From Leuconostoc carnosum (lineage in GTDB: Bacteria; Bacillota; Bacilli; Lactobacillales; Lactobacillaceae): a stretch of DNA of 59,428 bases. The stretch's first letter is position 1; each line of letters starts with the position of its first letter. Made by a program: the position numbers and the translations under genes. Location of the stretch: contig NZ_JACHGL010000008.1 of assembly GCF_014207505.1 (NCBI RefSeq), forward strand, positions 1 to 59,428, given 5' to 3'. Positions 47,399 to 58,006 of the stretch are shown in pieces. The notes below the pieces were generated by a model. The model had not been told where the DNA came from, ran no database searches, and saw only the letters and a program-made list of their open reading frames with translations.

Positions 47399-48226
47399 AT
47401 GCAAAGTAAAACACGAAGTAGTAAGGGATTATGGATTGGCCTAGGGGTTGTTATTGTTGCTATTATTGCCGTTATGTTTTTACATAACACAGGGCAAAGT
47501 AGTGAATCATCTTCTAAGGTAGAAACAATTAAGGTTGGTTCTGGAAATGATGGACAGCCCTTTGCCTACTTGGATAAAGATGGTAAACCCGCTGGTATGG
47601 ATATTGCACTACTTCAAGCAATTGATAAAAAATTGCCACAGTATAAATTTAAGCTGACATTGTCGGATTTTCCAACAATGATTACTAATTTAAAAAGTGG
47701 TAAGACAACGATTGCTATGTATCAGATTGAACAGAATGCTGAACGTAAGGAGAATTTTAAATTTGGAACAGTTGGTTATACAGTTTGGGATACGTTGTTA
47801 GCTACTAAAAAATCTACCGGTGTATTGGATTCTTTTGCCGATGCTAAGGGTAAAAAGTTATATGTCACTAATTCAACTAACCAAGCGACTTTAACTGATG
47901 CTTATTTAAAGAAAAATGCTAATGCATACTCTGTTGTTCGTGGTACTTATACGATGGAACAGGTCGCACAAGGATTAAATTCAGAACAATTTAATGTGTA
48001 CCCTGCACCTAAATACTCGATTGATTTATTAAATCGTCAATTTAAAACAAATTTGGTTTATGGTAAGTCAGTTAACCATTCTAATGCTTACCCAATGTTT
48101 AATAAAAAAGCAGATCCTAAGTTCGTTAAGGCTGTTAACAAGGCAATGGCAGAGATGAAAGAAGATGGTACACTTAAAAAGTTAAGTAATCAATGGCTTA
48201 AGGGTGACTATGTACCTAAGGATTAA
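47399..48226 (+). CDS. Amino acid ABC transporter substrate-binding protein, membrane-anchored
   Basis: 275 residues of the bacterial solute-binding family 3: IKVGSGNDGQPFAYLDKDGK, PAGMDIALLQAI, and MAEMKEDGTLKKLSNQW at the end. The N-terminus has a membrane helix (about 11-30) but no lipobox, and the whole protein contains no cysteine, so it is probably held by an uncleaved anchor. The ligand is probably a polar amino acid or cystine (inference). TAGGAG precedes the ATG. Confidence 0.88.
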   Translation: MQSKTRSSKGLWIGLGVVIVAIIAVMFLHNTGQSSESSSKVETIKVGSGNDGQPFAYLDKDGKPAGMDIALLQAIDKKLPQYKFKLTLSDFPTMITNLKSGKTTIAMYQIEQNAERKENFKFGTVGYTVWDTLLATKKSTGVLDSFADAKGKKLYVTNSTNQATLTDAYLKKNANAYSVVRGTYTMEQVAQGLNSEQFNVYPAPKYSIDLLNRQFKTNLVYGKSVNHSNAYPMFNKKADPKFVKAVNKAMAEMKEDGTLKKLSNQWLKGDYVPKD

Positions 48227-48238
48227 TGGAGGTTTCAG

Positions 48239-48943
48239 ATGAACTTTGATATTGGATTTATATTTCAAGTTATGGGCCAAATTATTCGTTACGTACCAGT
48301 CACAATATACATGGCAGTGGTCAGCTTGATTATTGGTGGTGCATTAGGCTTAGTTGTGGCACTGGTCAGGTATTATAAAATACCTGGGTTGTCACAACTG
48401 TTATCAATTATGATTACGATATTGAAGGGTGTCCCGCTCATCTTAATATTCTTAATTATCTTTTTGATAACATCTCAAAATTTTAACCGTTTTGCTAAAG
48501 CGGTTGGTTGGCATATACGATATGGTGATTTACCAATGAGTGTTTTAGCTATTATTGGTTTATCTTTAATGGCTACAGTTGGATTGAGTGAAGCATTCCG
48601 AGGGGCGTTTGAATCAGTTAAGCAAGTACAATTTGACGCTGCGCGTTCCCTAGGTATGACTAAAATGCAAACGATTCGTCGTGTTTTGATACCCCAGACG
48701 ATGCCTGTGGCATTACCCATGATCATTAATATGCTTATTAATTTAATTAAAGGGACGGCTATTGCATCGTTAGTATCAGTTGTTGAACTTTTTTCGGCAG
48801 CTACACAAACTGCCAGTTCAAATTATAAGTATTTTGAAGCTTATATCGCTGCAGCCCTGATTTATTGGATGATGACCATTGTGATTGAGCGTGGCGCTGT
48901 CTTCCTAGAATTACGTATGGATAAGAAAATAAAGAGGTCTTGA
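48239..48943 (+). CDS. Amino acid ABC transporter permease, second subunit
   Basis: 234 residues, five membrane helices. Signature [20 protein letters not shown] and EAA loop [20 protein letters not shown] followed by [21 protein letters not shown] precedes the start. The TGA ends 2 bases before the ATP-binding gene. It probably pairs with the permease encoded at 46599. Confidence 0.9.
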   Translation: MNFDIGFIFQVMGQIIRYVPVTIYMAVVSLIIGGALGLVVALVRYYKIPGLSQLLSIMITILKGVPLILIFLIIFLITSQNFNRFAKAVGWHIRYGDLPMSVLAIIGLSLMATVGLSEAFRGAFESVKQVQFDAARSLGMTKMQTIRRVLIPQTMPVALPMIINMLINLIKGTAIASLVSVVELFSAATQTASSNYKYFEAYIAAALIYWMMTIVIERGAVFLELRMDKKIKRS

Positions 48944-48945
48944 TC

Positions 48946-49683
48946 ATGATTGAAGTCAAAAATGTTCACAAAAGTTTTAACGACAATGAAGTTATTAAAG
49001 GCGTCAGTTTATCCCTCAAGGAGGGAGAAGTGGTTACAATTTTAGGACCTTCAGGTTCAGGAAAAACAACTTTTCTACGGTGCTTGAATTTTTTAGAAGA
49101 AGCGGATTCAGGTTCTATTACGGTTAATGATCACGAAGTGATTTTTGGACAAGCGAGTGCAAATGATGTTTTACAGTTGCGTCGGAGCATGGGCATGGTT
49201 TTTCAGAATTATGCCTTATTCTTAAATAAAACAGCAAAACAAAATATCATGGAGCCGATGGTCATTGTCCATGGGTATAGTACTCAGCAAGCCGCAGCAC
49301 GTGCAGAAGAGTTACTAGCAGTTATTGGTTTGCCAGATCACGGTGATTATTACCCCTCGCAACTTTCTGGTGGTCAAAAGCAGCGGATAGGGATTGCCCG
49401 TGCTTTAGCGGTTCATCCGACAGTATTATTATTCGATGAACCAACCGCAGCGCTTGATCCAGAATTAGTTGGCGAAGTGCTTAAAGTTATGAAAGCAGTC
49501 AAAGACGCTGGTGTTGCCATGATTGTCGTGACACATGAAATGCAGTTTGCTTATGAGGTGAGTAATCGTGTTATTTTCATGGCTGATGGGGTCATTGTTG
49601 AAGAAGGCACCCCACAACAGATATTCGAGACCCCACAAGAAGCGCGTACCAAATCATTTTTGAACCGTTTTACTGTACATTGA
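48946..49683 (+). CDS. Amino acid ABC transporter ATP-binding protein
   Basis: About 245 residues. Walker [11 protein letters not shown]-loop MVFQNYALF, signature [15 protein letters not shown], Walker [14 protein letters not shown] and switch His in [11 protein letters not shown]. This is the polar amino acid (GlnQ/HisP) subgroup. I chose ATG 48946 with AAGAGG before it, rather than the TTG two codons earlier. It powers the two adjoining permeases. Confidence 0.92.
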   Translation: MIEVKNVHKSFNDNEVIKGVSLSLKEGEVVTILGPSGSGKTTFLRCLNFLEEADSGSITVNDHEVIFGQASANDVLQLRRSMGMVFQNYALFLNKTAKQNIMEPMVIVHGYSTQQAAARAEELLAVIGLPDHGDYYPSQLSGGQKQRIGIARALAVHPTVLLFDEPTAALDPELVGEVLKVMKAVKDAGVAMIVVTHEMQFAYEVSNRVIFMADGVIVEEGTPQQIFETPQEARTKSFLNRFTVH

Positions 49684-49710
49684 TTGATTATTTAGAAGGA
49701 GATTTGCTAT

Positions 49711-50946
49711 ATGTCAGAATTGCGTTATCAGTTTGCATCACGTGTGTCTAGTTTGATCCCCAACCCTTTACGTGAACAAGCTAAGCATGTTCAAAGGGCC
49801 GACGATTATATTAAATTAACCTATGGTTATCCGAGTAATGAGGCTTTCCCAATCGAAAAGTTAGCCAGGCTTTCTGATAAAATTTATCGTCAACATGCTG
49901 TCGAATTTATGCAATATGGAGAAACTGAAGGTATTCCAAGACTCCGAGAGCAAATTAAAGCACGGTTACATCAATACCAAGATTTAGATATTGTGACTAA
50001 TGATGTCTTGATTACCTCTGGATCAACTCAGGGGATGGATTTGGTATTTAAAATATTTGTTAATGAGGGTGATACAGTACTCACCGAAGAACAAACATTT
50101 ATTGGGGCTGTCAATTCAATTAAGTCTTATGGTGGTCACGCACAGGGATTACCATTTGATATGGTTAGCGGTTGCATTGATACTGGGGCGTTAGAAGCAA
50201 CATTAGCTGCTGACACGGCACATCATATTAAGCTACTTTATTTGATTCCAACTTTTCAAAATCCAATTGGGACATCAATGTCTTTTGAGAAGCGACAAGA
50301 AGTTTATGATATTTGTCAGAAACATCAGATTATGATTTATGAAGATGATCCATATGGTGATTTACTTTATTCAGAAATCGAATCAATTCCTAAAATTAAG
50401 TCGTTGGACACAACTGGAAATGTGATTTATGCGGGTTCTTTTTCAAAAATTTTAGCGCCTGGTTCACGGTTAGGTTACTTATTAGCACCAAAATCAGTGT
50501 TTGATAAATTAGTATTGGTCAAGCAGGTGGCAGACTCGTTTGCTAACTTGTACTGGCAGTATCTTGCCAGTCAGTTAATGGATGATTATGATTTTAACGA
50601 ACATATTGATTATTTACGCCAATTATACAAGGTGAAGGCAGATGCAATGGTTGGCGCATTACGGGACTATGCCACACAAAATATGACTTTTGTTGTACCT
50701 GACGGTGGTTACTTCATTTCTGTTAAGCTCAACGATGATATTGATCCTAGTACATTCTATGATGCATTAGATCAGCACCATGTAGGTGTCATTCCTGGAA
50801 ATATTATGAGTGCAGCTGGTCAGGGTTATGAACGTTATTTTAGGTTGAATTTCACACTACCATCGGTAGAAGAAATTGAAACTGGTATTAAACGTATTGC
50901 GCAAGCCGCAACAGTCGCCAAAATAAAACAGCAAATGGTATTTTGA
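49711..50946 (+). CDS. PLP-dependent aminotransferase, 2-aminoadipate/aromatic type
   Basis: 411 residues, fold-type I. It has no N-terminal DNA-binding domain, so it is not a MocR regulator. Motifs: SGSTQGMDL, YLIPTFQNPIGTSMS, YEDDPYGDL, the PLP lysine in SFSKILAPGSRLGY and the carboxylate-binding Arg in YFRLNFTLP. This is the LysN/2-aminoadipate-like group, which acts on aromatic, branched or 2-aminoadipate substrates. AGAAGGAG precedes the ATG. Its position between transporter and D-hydroxyacid dehydrogenase genes suggests it deaminates the imported amino acid. Confidence 0.88.
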   Translation: MSELRYQFASRVSSLIPNPLREQAKHVQRADDYIKLTYGYPSNEAFPIEKLARLSDKIYRQHAVEFMQYGETEGIPRLREQIKARLHQYQDLDIVTNDVLITSGSTQGMDLVFKIFVNEGDTVLTEEQTFIGAVNSIKSYGGHAQGLPFDMVSGCIDTGALEATLAADTAHHIKLLYLIPTFQNPIGTSMSFEKRQEVYDICQKHQIMIYEDDPYGDLLYSEIESIPKIKSLDTTGNVIYAGSFSKILAPGSRLGYLLAPKSVFDKLVLVKQVADSFANLYWQYLASQLMDDYDFNEHIDYLRQLYKVKADAMVGALRDYATQNMTFVVPDGGYFISVKLNDDIDPSTFYDALDQHHVGVIPGNIMSAAGQGYERYFRLNFTLPSVEEIETGIKRIAQAATVAKIKQQMVF

Positions 50947-50964
50947 GGTAGGGAGAAAGTGCAT

Positions 50965-51936
50965 ATGAAAATACTTTTCTATAATGTAGCAGATATAGAA
51001 AAAAGCTTCATTAATGATTGGGCTAAAAACAATAACATAACTGTCAAAACACTGTCGGTAGCAATTGATTCTAACAATATTGAATTAACACGTGATTATG
51101 ATGCTGTTGTGTTTTATCCAGGGGAAGCTTTTCTAACCGATAAAAAGTTGTATGCTCAGTTGGCTCAAAATGGGATGAGACAAATTTCAGTTAAATCAAC
51201 AGGTTATGATAATATTAATTTTACTTTTGCTGAAAAATACCAGCTCAGTATTACTAATGTCCCTAACTATTCACCTGAATCAGTGGCGCACTTTACTGTT
51301 ATGTCAATCATTATGTTGTTACGTCATATGCCAATTTATTTACATAAACAGGCGACAACTCACAGAAAAGATTTTATTGGACAAGAATTGACTGATTTAA
51401 CCATTGGTATATATGGTGCAGGGCGGTTAGGCAGCTTAGTTGCGAAAACATTAAAATACATGGGGGCTCGCGTACTGATTAATTCACGTACAAGCAAACC
51501 AGAACTCGAACAGTTAGGCATTGAAAGTGTTGATTTTAAAACATTATTAACAGTCAGTGATGTGATTAGTATCCATGTGCCACTTAATGAACAAACACAC
51601 CATTTGTTTGACTTCGACAATTTAGATTTGATGAAACAAGAGGCCATGTTAGTCAATACGGCACGTGGTAGTATCATTGATACAAAGGCATTAATCAAGC
51701 ATCTTCAGCAAGGAAAATTCAAAGGGGTGGCACTTGATGCTTTGGAGGATGAAGAATTCTTTGAGGTAACAGATAATCCATATTATCAAGCACTTATGGC
51801 ATTTGATAATGTCTTGATAACGCCACACATTGCTTATTTTACACAAGCAGCCGTACGTGATATCGCAATTACTGCTTTAGACAATGCACGTGATATTGTG
51901 ACGAACGGCGAGTCAGAAAACATAGTTTTGAACTAG
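50965..51936 (+). CDS. D-2-hydroxyacid dehydrogenase
   Basis: About 323 residues. NAD motif [16 protein letters not shown], catalytic Arg in NTARGSIID, Glu in LEDEEF and His in TPHIAYFT. It is a D-lactate/D-2-hydroxyisocaproate dehydrogenase-like protein, a distant paralogue of 8537-9526. It would reduce the 2-oxo acid produced by the preceding aminotransferase. I chose the ATG at 50965 (GGGAGAAAG before it) over the GTG two codons upstream. The gap to the next gene is 10 bases. Confidence 0.88.
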   Translation: MKILFYNVADIEKSFINDWAKNNNITVKTLSVAIDSNNIELTRDYDAVVFYPGEAFLTDKKLYAQLAQNGMRQISVKSTGYDNINFTFAEKYQLSITNVPNYSPESVAHFTVMSIIMLLRHMPIYLHKQATTHRKDFIGQELTDLTIGIYGAGRLGSLVAKTLKYMGARVLINSRTSKPELEQLGIESVDFKTLLTVSDVISIHVPLNEQTHHLFDFDNLDLMKQEAMLVNTARGSIIDTKALIKHLQQGKFKGVALDALEDEEFFEVTDNPYYQALMAFDNVLITPHIAYFTQAAVRDIAITALDNARDIVTNGESENIVLN

Positions 51937-51946
51937 GAGGCTAGCC

Positions 51947-52720
51947 ATGAGTTTTATTGAAATTAAGGACGTGCATAAATCTTTTTATCAAAAAGAAATT
52001 TTAAAGGGTATTGATCTTACGGTTCATAAGGGTGAGGTAATTGTTATTCTAGGACCGTCAGGTTCGGGTAAAACCACCTTTTTAAGATGTTTGAACACCT
52101 TGGAACAAGCTGATAAAGGTCAAATTAAAATTAACGATGTGACCAAGGATTTCACGCAAAAAGATCGGCGTAACACGCGTGATCTGATTTTGAAAACGGC
52201 AATGGTTTTTCAAGGACATGCTCTGTTCAATAATATGACGGTATTGCAGAATGTAATAGAAGGATTAGTTCGCGTAAAAAAGAAACCTCGTGATGAAGCC
52301 TCTAAAATTGGGTTAGCCATGTTAGAAAAAGTGGGCCTATCTGATCGTGCCGATTACTATCCAGTCCAATTATCTGGAGGCCAACAACAGCGTGCAGGGA
52401 TTGCTCGTGCCATGGCTATGAAACCGGAATTGTTATTATTTGATGAACCAACTAGTGCATTAGATCCAGAGTTGGTTGGTGAAGTTCTATCTGCTATGAA
52501 AGAATTGGCACAAGAGGGTCATACCATGATTGTTGTCACACATGAAATGCAATTTGCTTACGAAGTAGCAGATCGTGTGCTCTACATGGAAGGCGGGATA
52601 GTGGTTGAAGAAGGGACGCCACAAGCTATATTTAATACCCCACAAGATGAGCGGACAAAGAAGTTTTTGGCACGTTTATCTGGTAAAAATTTTGATGATG
52701 TTGAACTGGTAGAAGTATGA
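51947..52720 (+). CDS. Second amino acid ABC transporter ATP-binding protein
   Basis: 257 residues. Walker [10 protein letters not shown], signature [15 protein letters not shown], Walker [14 protein letters not shown], switch His in [11 protein letters not shown]. It closely resembles the ATPase at 48946 and was probably duplicated. With two permeases it could form an ATPase heterodimer, or one ATPase may serve a separate transporter. It overlaps the MFS gene by 4 bases. Confidence 0.92.
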   Translation: MSFIEIKDVHKSFYQKEILKGIDLTVHKGEVIVILGPSGSGKTTFLRCLNTLEQADKGQIKINDVTKDFTQKDRRNTRDLILKTAMVFQGHALFNNMTVLQNVIEGLVRVKKKPRDEASKIGLAMLEKVGLSDRADYYPVQLSGGQQQRAGIARAMAMKPELLLFDEPTSALDPELVGEVLSAMKELAQEGHTMIVVTHEMQFAYEVADRVLYMEGGIVVEEGTPQAIFNTPQDERTKKFLARLSGKNFDDVELVEV

Positions 52721-53949
52721 TGCAATTTAAGCAAGAACGTGTTAGTAAATCAACTGGCACGGAGAAAATATCAGCAGAAAGTCATGAAAAACAGCTTTTT
52801 TCTAAGGATATGGTGTTGCTAATGGTCATTAACTTTTTGGTTATGACAGCTGTGACAACGCAGATGGGAACTTTACCTCTATATGTCACACGATTAGGTG
52901 GGAATGCTGTGATGTCAGGACTAGTTGTTGGTATTTGGGGATTGGCAGCGTTAGCTGCGCGGATACCTGTTGGCAAGTTAATTGATAGTTACGGGCGCAA
53001 GCAACTTGTGTTGATTGGACTAGGCATATTAGTCATTGATTTTTCAACGTTGATTTTTGTGAGCACCATTGTGAGTTTAATTATATTACGTGCGGTGCAA
53101 GGCTTAGGTAATGGGACGCAATCAACTGCAGTAGCGACATTGGTTGCTGATAAAATACCAAAAGAAAAGCTGTCGATTGGACTAGGATATTTCAGTATTT
53201 CACAAACTTTACCAGCGGCAATTGGTCCAGCAATTGGGTTAATGATTGTTGAAAATTTAGGCTTTCAGTCGCTTTTTTATTTTAGTTTGTTACTTGTTAG
53301 CCTAGCATTTCTACTCACTTTATTCATCAAAGATAGCTATGATAGTGATACGCAAGTTCAGGAAACAACACAAATCAGAACCGGGTTTAAGGCATTGATC
53401 CGATTACAAAGTATTTGGGTGCCTAGTTTGTTAATTTTTGTTGTTTCTTTTGCAAATGCTGCTGTGGCAGCATTTTTGATTCAATTCGGTGAGCAAAAAA
53501 ACTTATCGCCAGCTATTGTTGGTTTGAGTTTTACTGCGCAGGCCGTTATAGGTGCATTAGCTAGAATTTGGTTTGGTAGGATGTATTTATATTTCAAATC
53601 TTTTGTGTTGATTTTAGCTGGAATCATCATGATTGCTTTAGCTTACATATGTATTGCTTTTGGTGATACGATTGAACTATTATTGTTAGCTGGGGCACTA
53701 GATGGGTTTGGTTTCGCCTTGTTAATGCCATTGATGAACGCGGTTGTTTTACGTGATGTGACTTCAGAACAGCGTGGACGTGCAACAGCTATTTTTTCAT
53801 CTGGGACAGACGTGGCATATGGTTTAGGTGCTTTGGTGTGGGGAATTGTTGTGAGCTTAATTGGTTTTCAGGGGATGTATCTCTGCACAACGATAGTTGT
53901 TTTAGCTACGTTAGGACTTGTTTTGGCACATCGTCAGCTGTTGCGTTAG
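52717..53949 (+). CDS. MFS transporter, last gene of the amino-acid operon
   Basis: 410 residues with twelve predicted helices. The loop 2-3 motif reads [14 protein letters not shown], as in drug or metabolite exporters, and a second motif in the [13 protein letters not shown] helix is typical of export-type MFS proteins. Start ATGATG overlaps the preceding stop. The position suggests it exports the product of the operon, perhaps a D-2-hydroxy acid (inference). Confidence 0.85.
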   Translation: MMQFKQERVSKSTGTEKISAESHEKQLFSKDMVLLMVINFLVMTAVTTQMGTLPLYVTRLGGNAVMSGLVVGIWGLAALAARIPVGKLIDSYGRKQLVLIGLGILVIDFSTLIFVSTIVSLIILRAVQGLGNGTQSTAVATLVADKIPKEKLSIGLGYFSISQTLPAAIGPAIGLMIVENLGFQSLFYFSLLLVSLAFLLTLFIKDSYDSDTQVQETTQIRTGFKALIRLQSIWVPSLLIFVVSFANAAVAAFLIQFGEQKNLSPAIVGLSFTAQAVIGALARIWFGRMYLYFKSFVLILAGIIMIALAYICIAFGDTIELLLLAGALDGFGFALLMPLMNAVVLRDVTSEQRGRATAIFSSGTDVAYGLGALVWGIVVSLIGFQGMYLCTTIVVLATLGLVLAHRQLLR

Positions 53950-53991
53950 AAGTTGATATGGTAGTAAAAAATATAGTAGTATTTTAATAAA

Positions 53992-54885
53992 TTATATCAA
54001 TATGTTTGAAAAATCAAAAGCATACTGTAACTCATTATCTGTTAGATATTTGGCTAAATATCTTTTTTCATTGTTCATGAATGCTGGATTGTGGTCAGTG
54101 AGATGTGCAATGAGATTAGATTTTTTAATTAATGATAAACCAACAACTTTTTCGCCATGAAGGTACTGTGCTAAGCCTTGCAAATTAAGCAGGCGGGCAC
54201 GATGGTAATAGTCTTTTTCTTGCTGTTTAAAATAAGTCGACAAGTTCTCGATCAATAAGTCAGCTGTATCAAGATGGTTACGATCTAACATAATCGAAAT
54301 GATATTATTATAAATATAAAAAATCATAGAAAAACTGTCGTATCTGAAATTATCGTATAAAAAACCCTTTTGATGTAATTCTTTAAATAGATTGAACATG
54401 AATGTTTCTTCAAGAAATGGCATAGCATGTCCAAAAAGATATAATTCGAAAAATGTCCAATTTTGGATACTTTTAAAATAATTTTCAAGAAGTAATAAGT
54501 CGTTAGCTGTGATGCTTGCTGCGTTTAGCGTGGTCAGCATCATTTTAATGTGGATAACTTGTAATTCGGCAAATTTTCCGGATTGACCTTGCCGAATCCG
54601 TAGATGATCTCTCAGTGTTGAGACATCACCAGATTGATAAGCGTTTTGAAAGCTAGGTAATAAATCATTTTTTTCGGAATTATTTTTCTGATACAAAAAC
54701 TCAAATTCTGATAGTTGAACATTAATGCGATCAAGAAGTTCTAATAGGTGGGTAAAAGAAATATCAGTTAACCCACGCTCAAAGCGTGACAAAAAAGGAT
54801 AAGAAACAATATTTTGACTTGCTTCTTTGAGGGTAATATTTTTCCCAGTCCTGAAGATTTTAAATATTTCACCGATTTTAGTCAT
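53992..54885 (-). CDS. Rgg/GadR/MutR family transcriptional regulator
   Basis: 297 residues. An N-terminal XRE helix-turn-helix (GEIFKIFRTGKNITLKEASQ, then PFLSRFERG) is followed by a long helical, TPR-like C-terminal region, the Rgg layout. Rgg proteins often respond to small hydrophobic peptides. I found no clear peptide ORF next to it. It is divergent from an MFS transporter gene and convergent with the amino-acid operon. Confidence 0.85.
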   Translation of the reverse strand: MTKIGEIFKIFRTGKNITLKEASQNIVSYPFLSRFERGLTDISFTHLLELLDRINVQLSEFEFLYQKNNSEKNDLLPSFQNAYQSGDVSTLRDHLRIRQGQSGKFAELQVIHIKMMLTTLNAASITANDLLLLENYFKSIQNWTFFELYLFGHAMPFLEETFMFNLFKELHQKGFLYDNFRYDSFSMIFYIYNNIISIMLDRNHLDTADLLIENLSTYFKQQEKDYYHRARLLNLQGLAQYLHGEKVVGLSLIKKSNLIAHLTDHNPAFMNNEKRYLAKYLTDNELQYAFDFSNILI

Positions 54886-54981
54886 TTTTTAACCTATATG
54901 CACATTTCTTATTTTTATTTTATATTGAGTTTAACATAAAAAAGAATAGGAATATTTTTTGCTAGTTTAGAAAAAGATAAA

Positions 54982-56184
54982 ATGGTGCGAGCGATGAAAG
55001 AATTAAGTTGGACTTATTTATGGTTTAGTTTTCTAGTTTCTTCTATGGGTGATTGGCTTTATCGATTAGCCTTACCAATTATTATTTTGCAAAAAAGTGG
55101 GTCAGCCTATCATGCTGCCACTACCTTTGGGGTGTCTTTTATACCTTGGGTATTATTTTCATTAATTGGTGGTAGTTTGGCAGATCATTATGCAAAAAAT
55201 AAAATACTGATTTTAGGTAATTTGGGGGCTATCGGTGCCAGTTTATTTTTGATTTTTGTTTTAAAAAGTCCGCACATTGACTTTTCCTTATTGTATTTGG
55301 CAGTTTTTATTTTGGCATCGGTTGATCCATTAATCCACCCTAGTTTTCAAATTATTATCCCTGAAATTGTTGCTCAAGATAAATTTGCTCAGGCTAACGC
55401 AGTTATTCAAACCATCGATAACACATTATCAATTATGGGTCCTTTAGCTGGTGGAACGGTGGTTATGATATTGGGTGGTGCTAATGTCCTATGGCTCGAT
55501 ACTTTTTCCTTTACGGTAGCAGTTGGTATTTTATGGTTATTGCCTAGCTCAAGTGCAACTAAATCTAGAAAAACCATCATTAGAAATCTGCGATTTGATA
55601 TTGTTAAAGGGGTAAAATATAGTTTCCATCAACGGGTTATTTTTAGTGGATCAATGATGTTTTTATTGACAAATTTTGCATTGAATATGTTTGAAGCTAA
55701 TTGCATTTTTTATATGACCAAGACGTTGAATTATCCGTTAATTAACGCAACGATTGCTATGTCGATTGGCGGTATTGGGTCACTAATAGCTGGTATTTTA
55801 GGTAGTCAAATTGTGACACGATTTAGAGCGGGCATATTGTTATCATCGAGTACAATTATGGCCGGATTAAGTACACTATTACTTTTATTGAATACCAATT
55901 ATCTGTATATTGGTGGTATTTTAGGACTAGTAAGTTTCTTTGGTACGATTAATGTGATTACCTACTTCACTTTGCGACAGCGGACGGTACCAAAAGAAAT
56001 GCTGGGTCGTGTCGTTGCCGTCACGCGTATGGTGTCATATGCCTCAATTCCTGTGGGATCATGGTTTGGTGGTCTACTATTAAGTCATGGGCACCCAATG
56101 ATAGTGGTGATTATGATAGCTGGCATTGTTCGGACGTTGGCAGGTGTTATGGCCAAATTTTCACCGTTGGGTAGGGAAAAATAA
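54982..56184 (+). CDS. MFS transporter (macrolide/EntS-like)
   Basis: 400 residues, twelve helices. The start (SSMGDWLYRLALPIIILQKSG) and the loop motif GGSLADHYAKNKILI match MFS efflux proteins of the MefA/EntS kind. Start options at 54982 and 54994 are both weakly supported by ribosome sites. The divergent Rgg regulator may control it. It ends in a good terminator. Confidence 0.82.
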   Translation: MVRAMKELSWTYLWFSFLVSSMGDWLYRLALPIIILQKSGSAYHAATTFGVSFIPWVLFSLIGGSLADHYAKNKILILGNLGAIGASLFLIFVLKSPHIDFSLLYLAVFILASVDPLIHPSFQIIIPEIVAQDKFAQANAVIQTIDNTLSIMGPLAGGTVVMILGGANVLWLDTFSFTVAVGILWLLPSSSATKSRKTIIRNLRFDIVKGVKYSFHQRVIFSGSMMFLLTNFALNMFEANCIFYMTKTLNYPLINATIAMSIGGIGSLIAGILGSQIVTRFRAGILLSSSTIMAGLSTLLLLLNTNYLYIGGILGLVSFFGTINVITYFTLRQRTVPKEMLGRVVAVTRMVSYASIPVGSWFGGLLLSHGHPMIVVIMIAGIVRTLAGVMAKFSPLGREK

Positions 56185-56220
56185 AAGAACTGTTAGTCCA
56201 TAATAACTAACAGTTCTTTT
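56183..56220. terminator. Terminator of MFS gene
   Basis: A 14-bp perfect stem (AAAAGAACTGTTAG and complement) with a 10-base loop. Confidence 0.85.
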
Positions 56221-56302
56221 ATTTGAATAGGTGCATACGCCGAATGATTCTAATTCTAGTGTGTTGTTTAACTTAGGTTTTTTCGATATCATAAATCCTA
56301 AT

Positions 56303-57240
56303 CTAATTTTTCAATGCTTTAGATTGTGCGACGCGATTATAAATATTGTTACCAATTAGCGCCAAAATAGTGATTGCAACGCCAGCCAATTCAAAACCAG
56401 ATATGTTATAGCCATTTACAATACTAATGACAAATGAAGTAATAGGCACTAAGTTCATAAACAAAATACCATTAATTGGCCCAACTATACGATTACCAAG
56501 ATTCCAAGCAAATACAGCAATGACACCAGCGAATGAAATCATGTAAATTAACGCGCCGCTCACGCCGGATATTTGTCCAAAGCTTGGCGCTGATAACCAG
56601 CCCATCAATGTAGCGACAAACAAAATAACAATGACTGAGAGAACGCCATAAATACTAGTTAATGTTGAATAGCGTAGAATTGACCATTGCTTAAAGTGTC
56701 CCCGCCACCGGTAGTATAAATTACCCAACATAGGGCACCAAGCAAAATGAGTATAAGTGCAAATATCGTATGATCACCTTTATATAGAACGGATAGATCA
56801 CCTTTAGTAACGACCATAAATACGCCAATGGCGGCGACAATCATCGAAATTAAAGATACAATTGTAGGTTTAACACCACGATAAACCCAGCCTACTAATA
56901 CGCCAAGTAACGGTTGTATGGCCATCATTACAGAAGCAATAATAGAACCAGAAGGGCCGGCAGTCTTTTGTCCAAGGAAAACTAAAAAACTAAATCCGGC
57001 AAAAGCAGATGTCCCAAAGAGCCATAGCTTTAAAAAGTTTCCGTCAGATTTGAAAGCTGATTTACCTTCGACAAATAGCAAAATGATAGCAAATATAACC
57101 GCAACTGTACCATAACGAAACAGTGTAAAATAAAATGGATCCATAATTTTTAATGCAGGGGCCATTACAGGAAACATACCACCCCAAGAAAATACAGCAA
57201 TTAAACATAGGACAATTCCTAATAAATATTTTTTAGTCAT
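56303..57240 (-). pseudogene. EamA/DMT family transporter, frameshifted
   Basis: Two overlapping frames make one EamA transporter of about 310 residues and ten helices. The first frame (57240 to about 56700) gives LLGIVLCLIAVFSWGGMFP through LILLGALCWVIYTTGGG. The second continues GHFKQWSILRYSTLTSIYG to 56303. They join at a run of four C on the plus strand (56700-56703); one more base there would restore one frame. It may be a real indel, a slippage site or a sequencing error. The opposite-facing gene at 57418 resembles a LysR remnant, a common pairing. Confidence 0.85.
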
Positions 57241-57417
57241 CTCAATTCCTCTTCCTAAAACCCATGATATTTAATTTTTCCAGACAAATTAAATTACCTC
57301 TTTGGCTTGTTTAAAATATAGCATCTATATTGCTATACCGGAATTAACAGTATAAACTAGGGGGATATAGAAATATGTTATAGGGTCATGAATTCATATG
57401 TTTAGAGGGGGTAGGGC

Positions 57418-57801
57418 ATGATTGGAAATGAAAATATAAGCTTTGACATGTTGAACGTATTTATTAAAGATAGTATTGCTAAAGCAATAGATCTCCAAAA
57501 ATTTAAATTAGTATTACTGCCTATGTACTGTCCTATTCATCAGCAAGTTGTTAAAGTATTTAATCGCTTAAATGTGGCGCTCCCTGAAATATTTGAAAAT
57601 GACTATAGTGAGTTAACGATCTCCTTAGTCAAAAATTCTGATTTTGTTACTGTGTTGCCTGAATCCATTGCTATTAATAAAATCACGCAGGATATGAATG
57701 GTTTAGACATGAAAAGATTAGAAATAGCATTTGATCGATCTGTGTCTGTTTTTGGAAGATCCAAAAATATAGTTAACGAAATTGAAAAGGAACTGGCTTG
57801 A
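57418..57801 (+). CDS. LysR-like effector domain remnant
   Basis: 127 residues. The pattern FKLVLLPMYCPIHQQVVKVF, then a glutamate-rich strand and SLVKNSDFVTVLPESIAI resembles the C-terminal half of LysR-type ligand domains. The DNA-binding domain is absent, and no upstream frame supplies it. It has its own ribosome site (GAGGGGG). Divergent placement beside the damaged EamA transporter fits a decayed regulator-transporter pair. It may be non-functional. This is a resemblance call. Confidence 0.5.
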   Translation: MIGNENISFDMLNVFIKDSIAKAIDLQKFKLVLLPMYCPIHQQVVKVFNRLNVALPEIFENDYSELTISLVKNSDFVTVLPESIAINKITQDMNGLDMKRLEIAFDRSVSVFGRSKNIVNEIEKELA

Positions 57802-57922
57802 AAAAGCTAAATCTCATATGTAAATGTCAGGGGTACTTTTATAGTCCAGGGTAGGTAAAGAATTAACAGATCAGTTAAGGGTTCAATGCTATTGTTATCA
57901 ATGAGTACCCCTCTGTATTGAC

Positions 57923-57951
57923 TTGACAAAAGAGTGTATGAACTGTATATT
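57923..57951 (+). promoter_or_regulatory. Promoter of the 94-residue gene
   Basis: TTGACA (57923-57928), 17 bases, TATATT (57946-57951); overlaps a cre site. Confidence 0.75.
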
Positions 57952-57964
57952 GAAAGCGGTTACA
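57951..57964 (+). promoter_or_regulatory. cre site (CcpA)
   Basis: TGAAAGCGGTTACA matches TGWAANCGNTNNCA at every fixed position and overlaps the last base of the -10, so CcpA should repress the promoter. Confidence 0.85.
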
Positions 57965-58006
57965 ATTATAACAAAAATGCTGCTAATTATTTATGAGGTG
58001 ATTATT

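Noticed and set aside
54886-54981. Short hydrophobic signalling peptide for the Rgg regulator
   Set aside because: No small ORF with a start, ribosome site and hydrophobic end was seen in the gaps on either side of the regulator.
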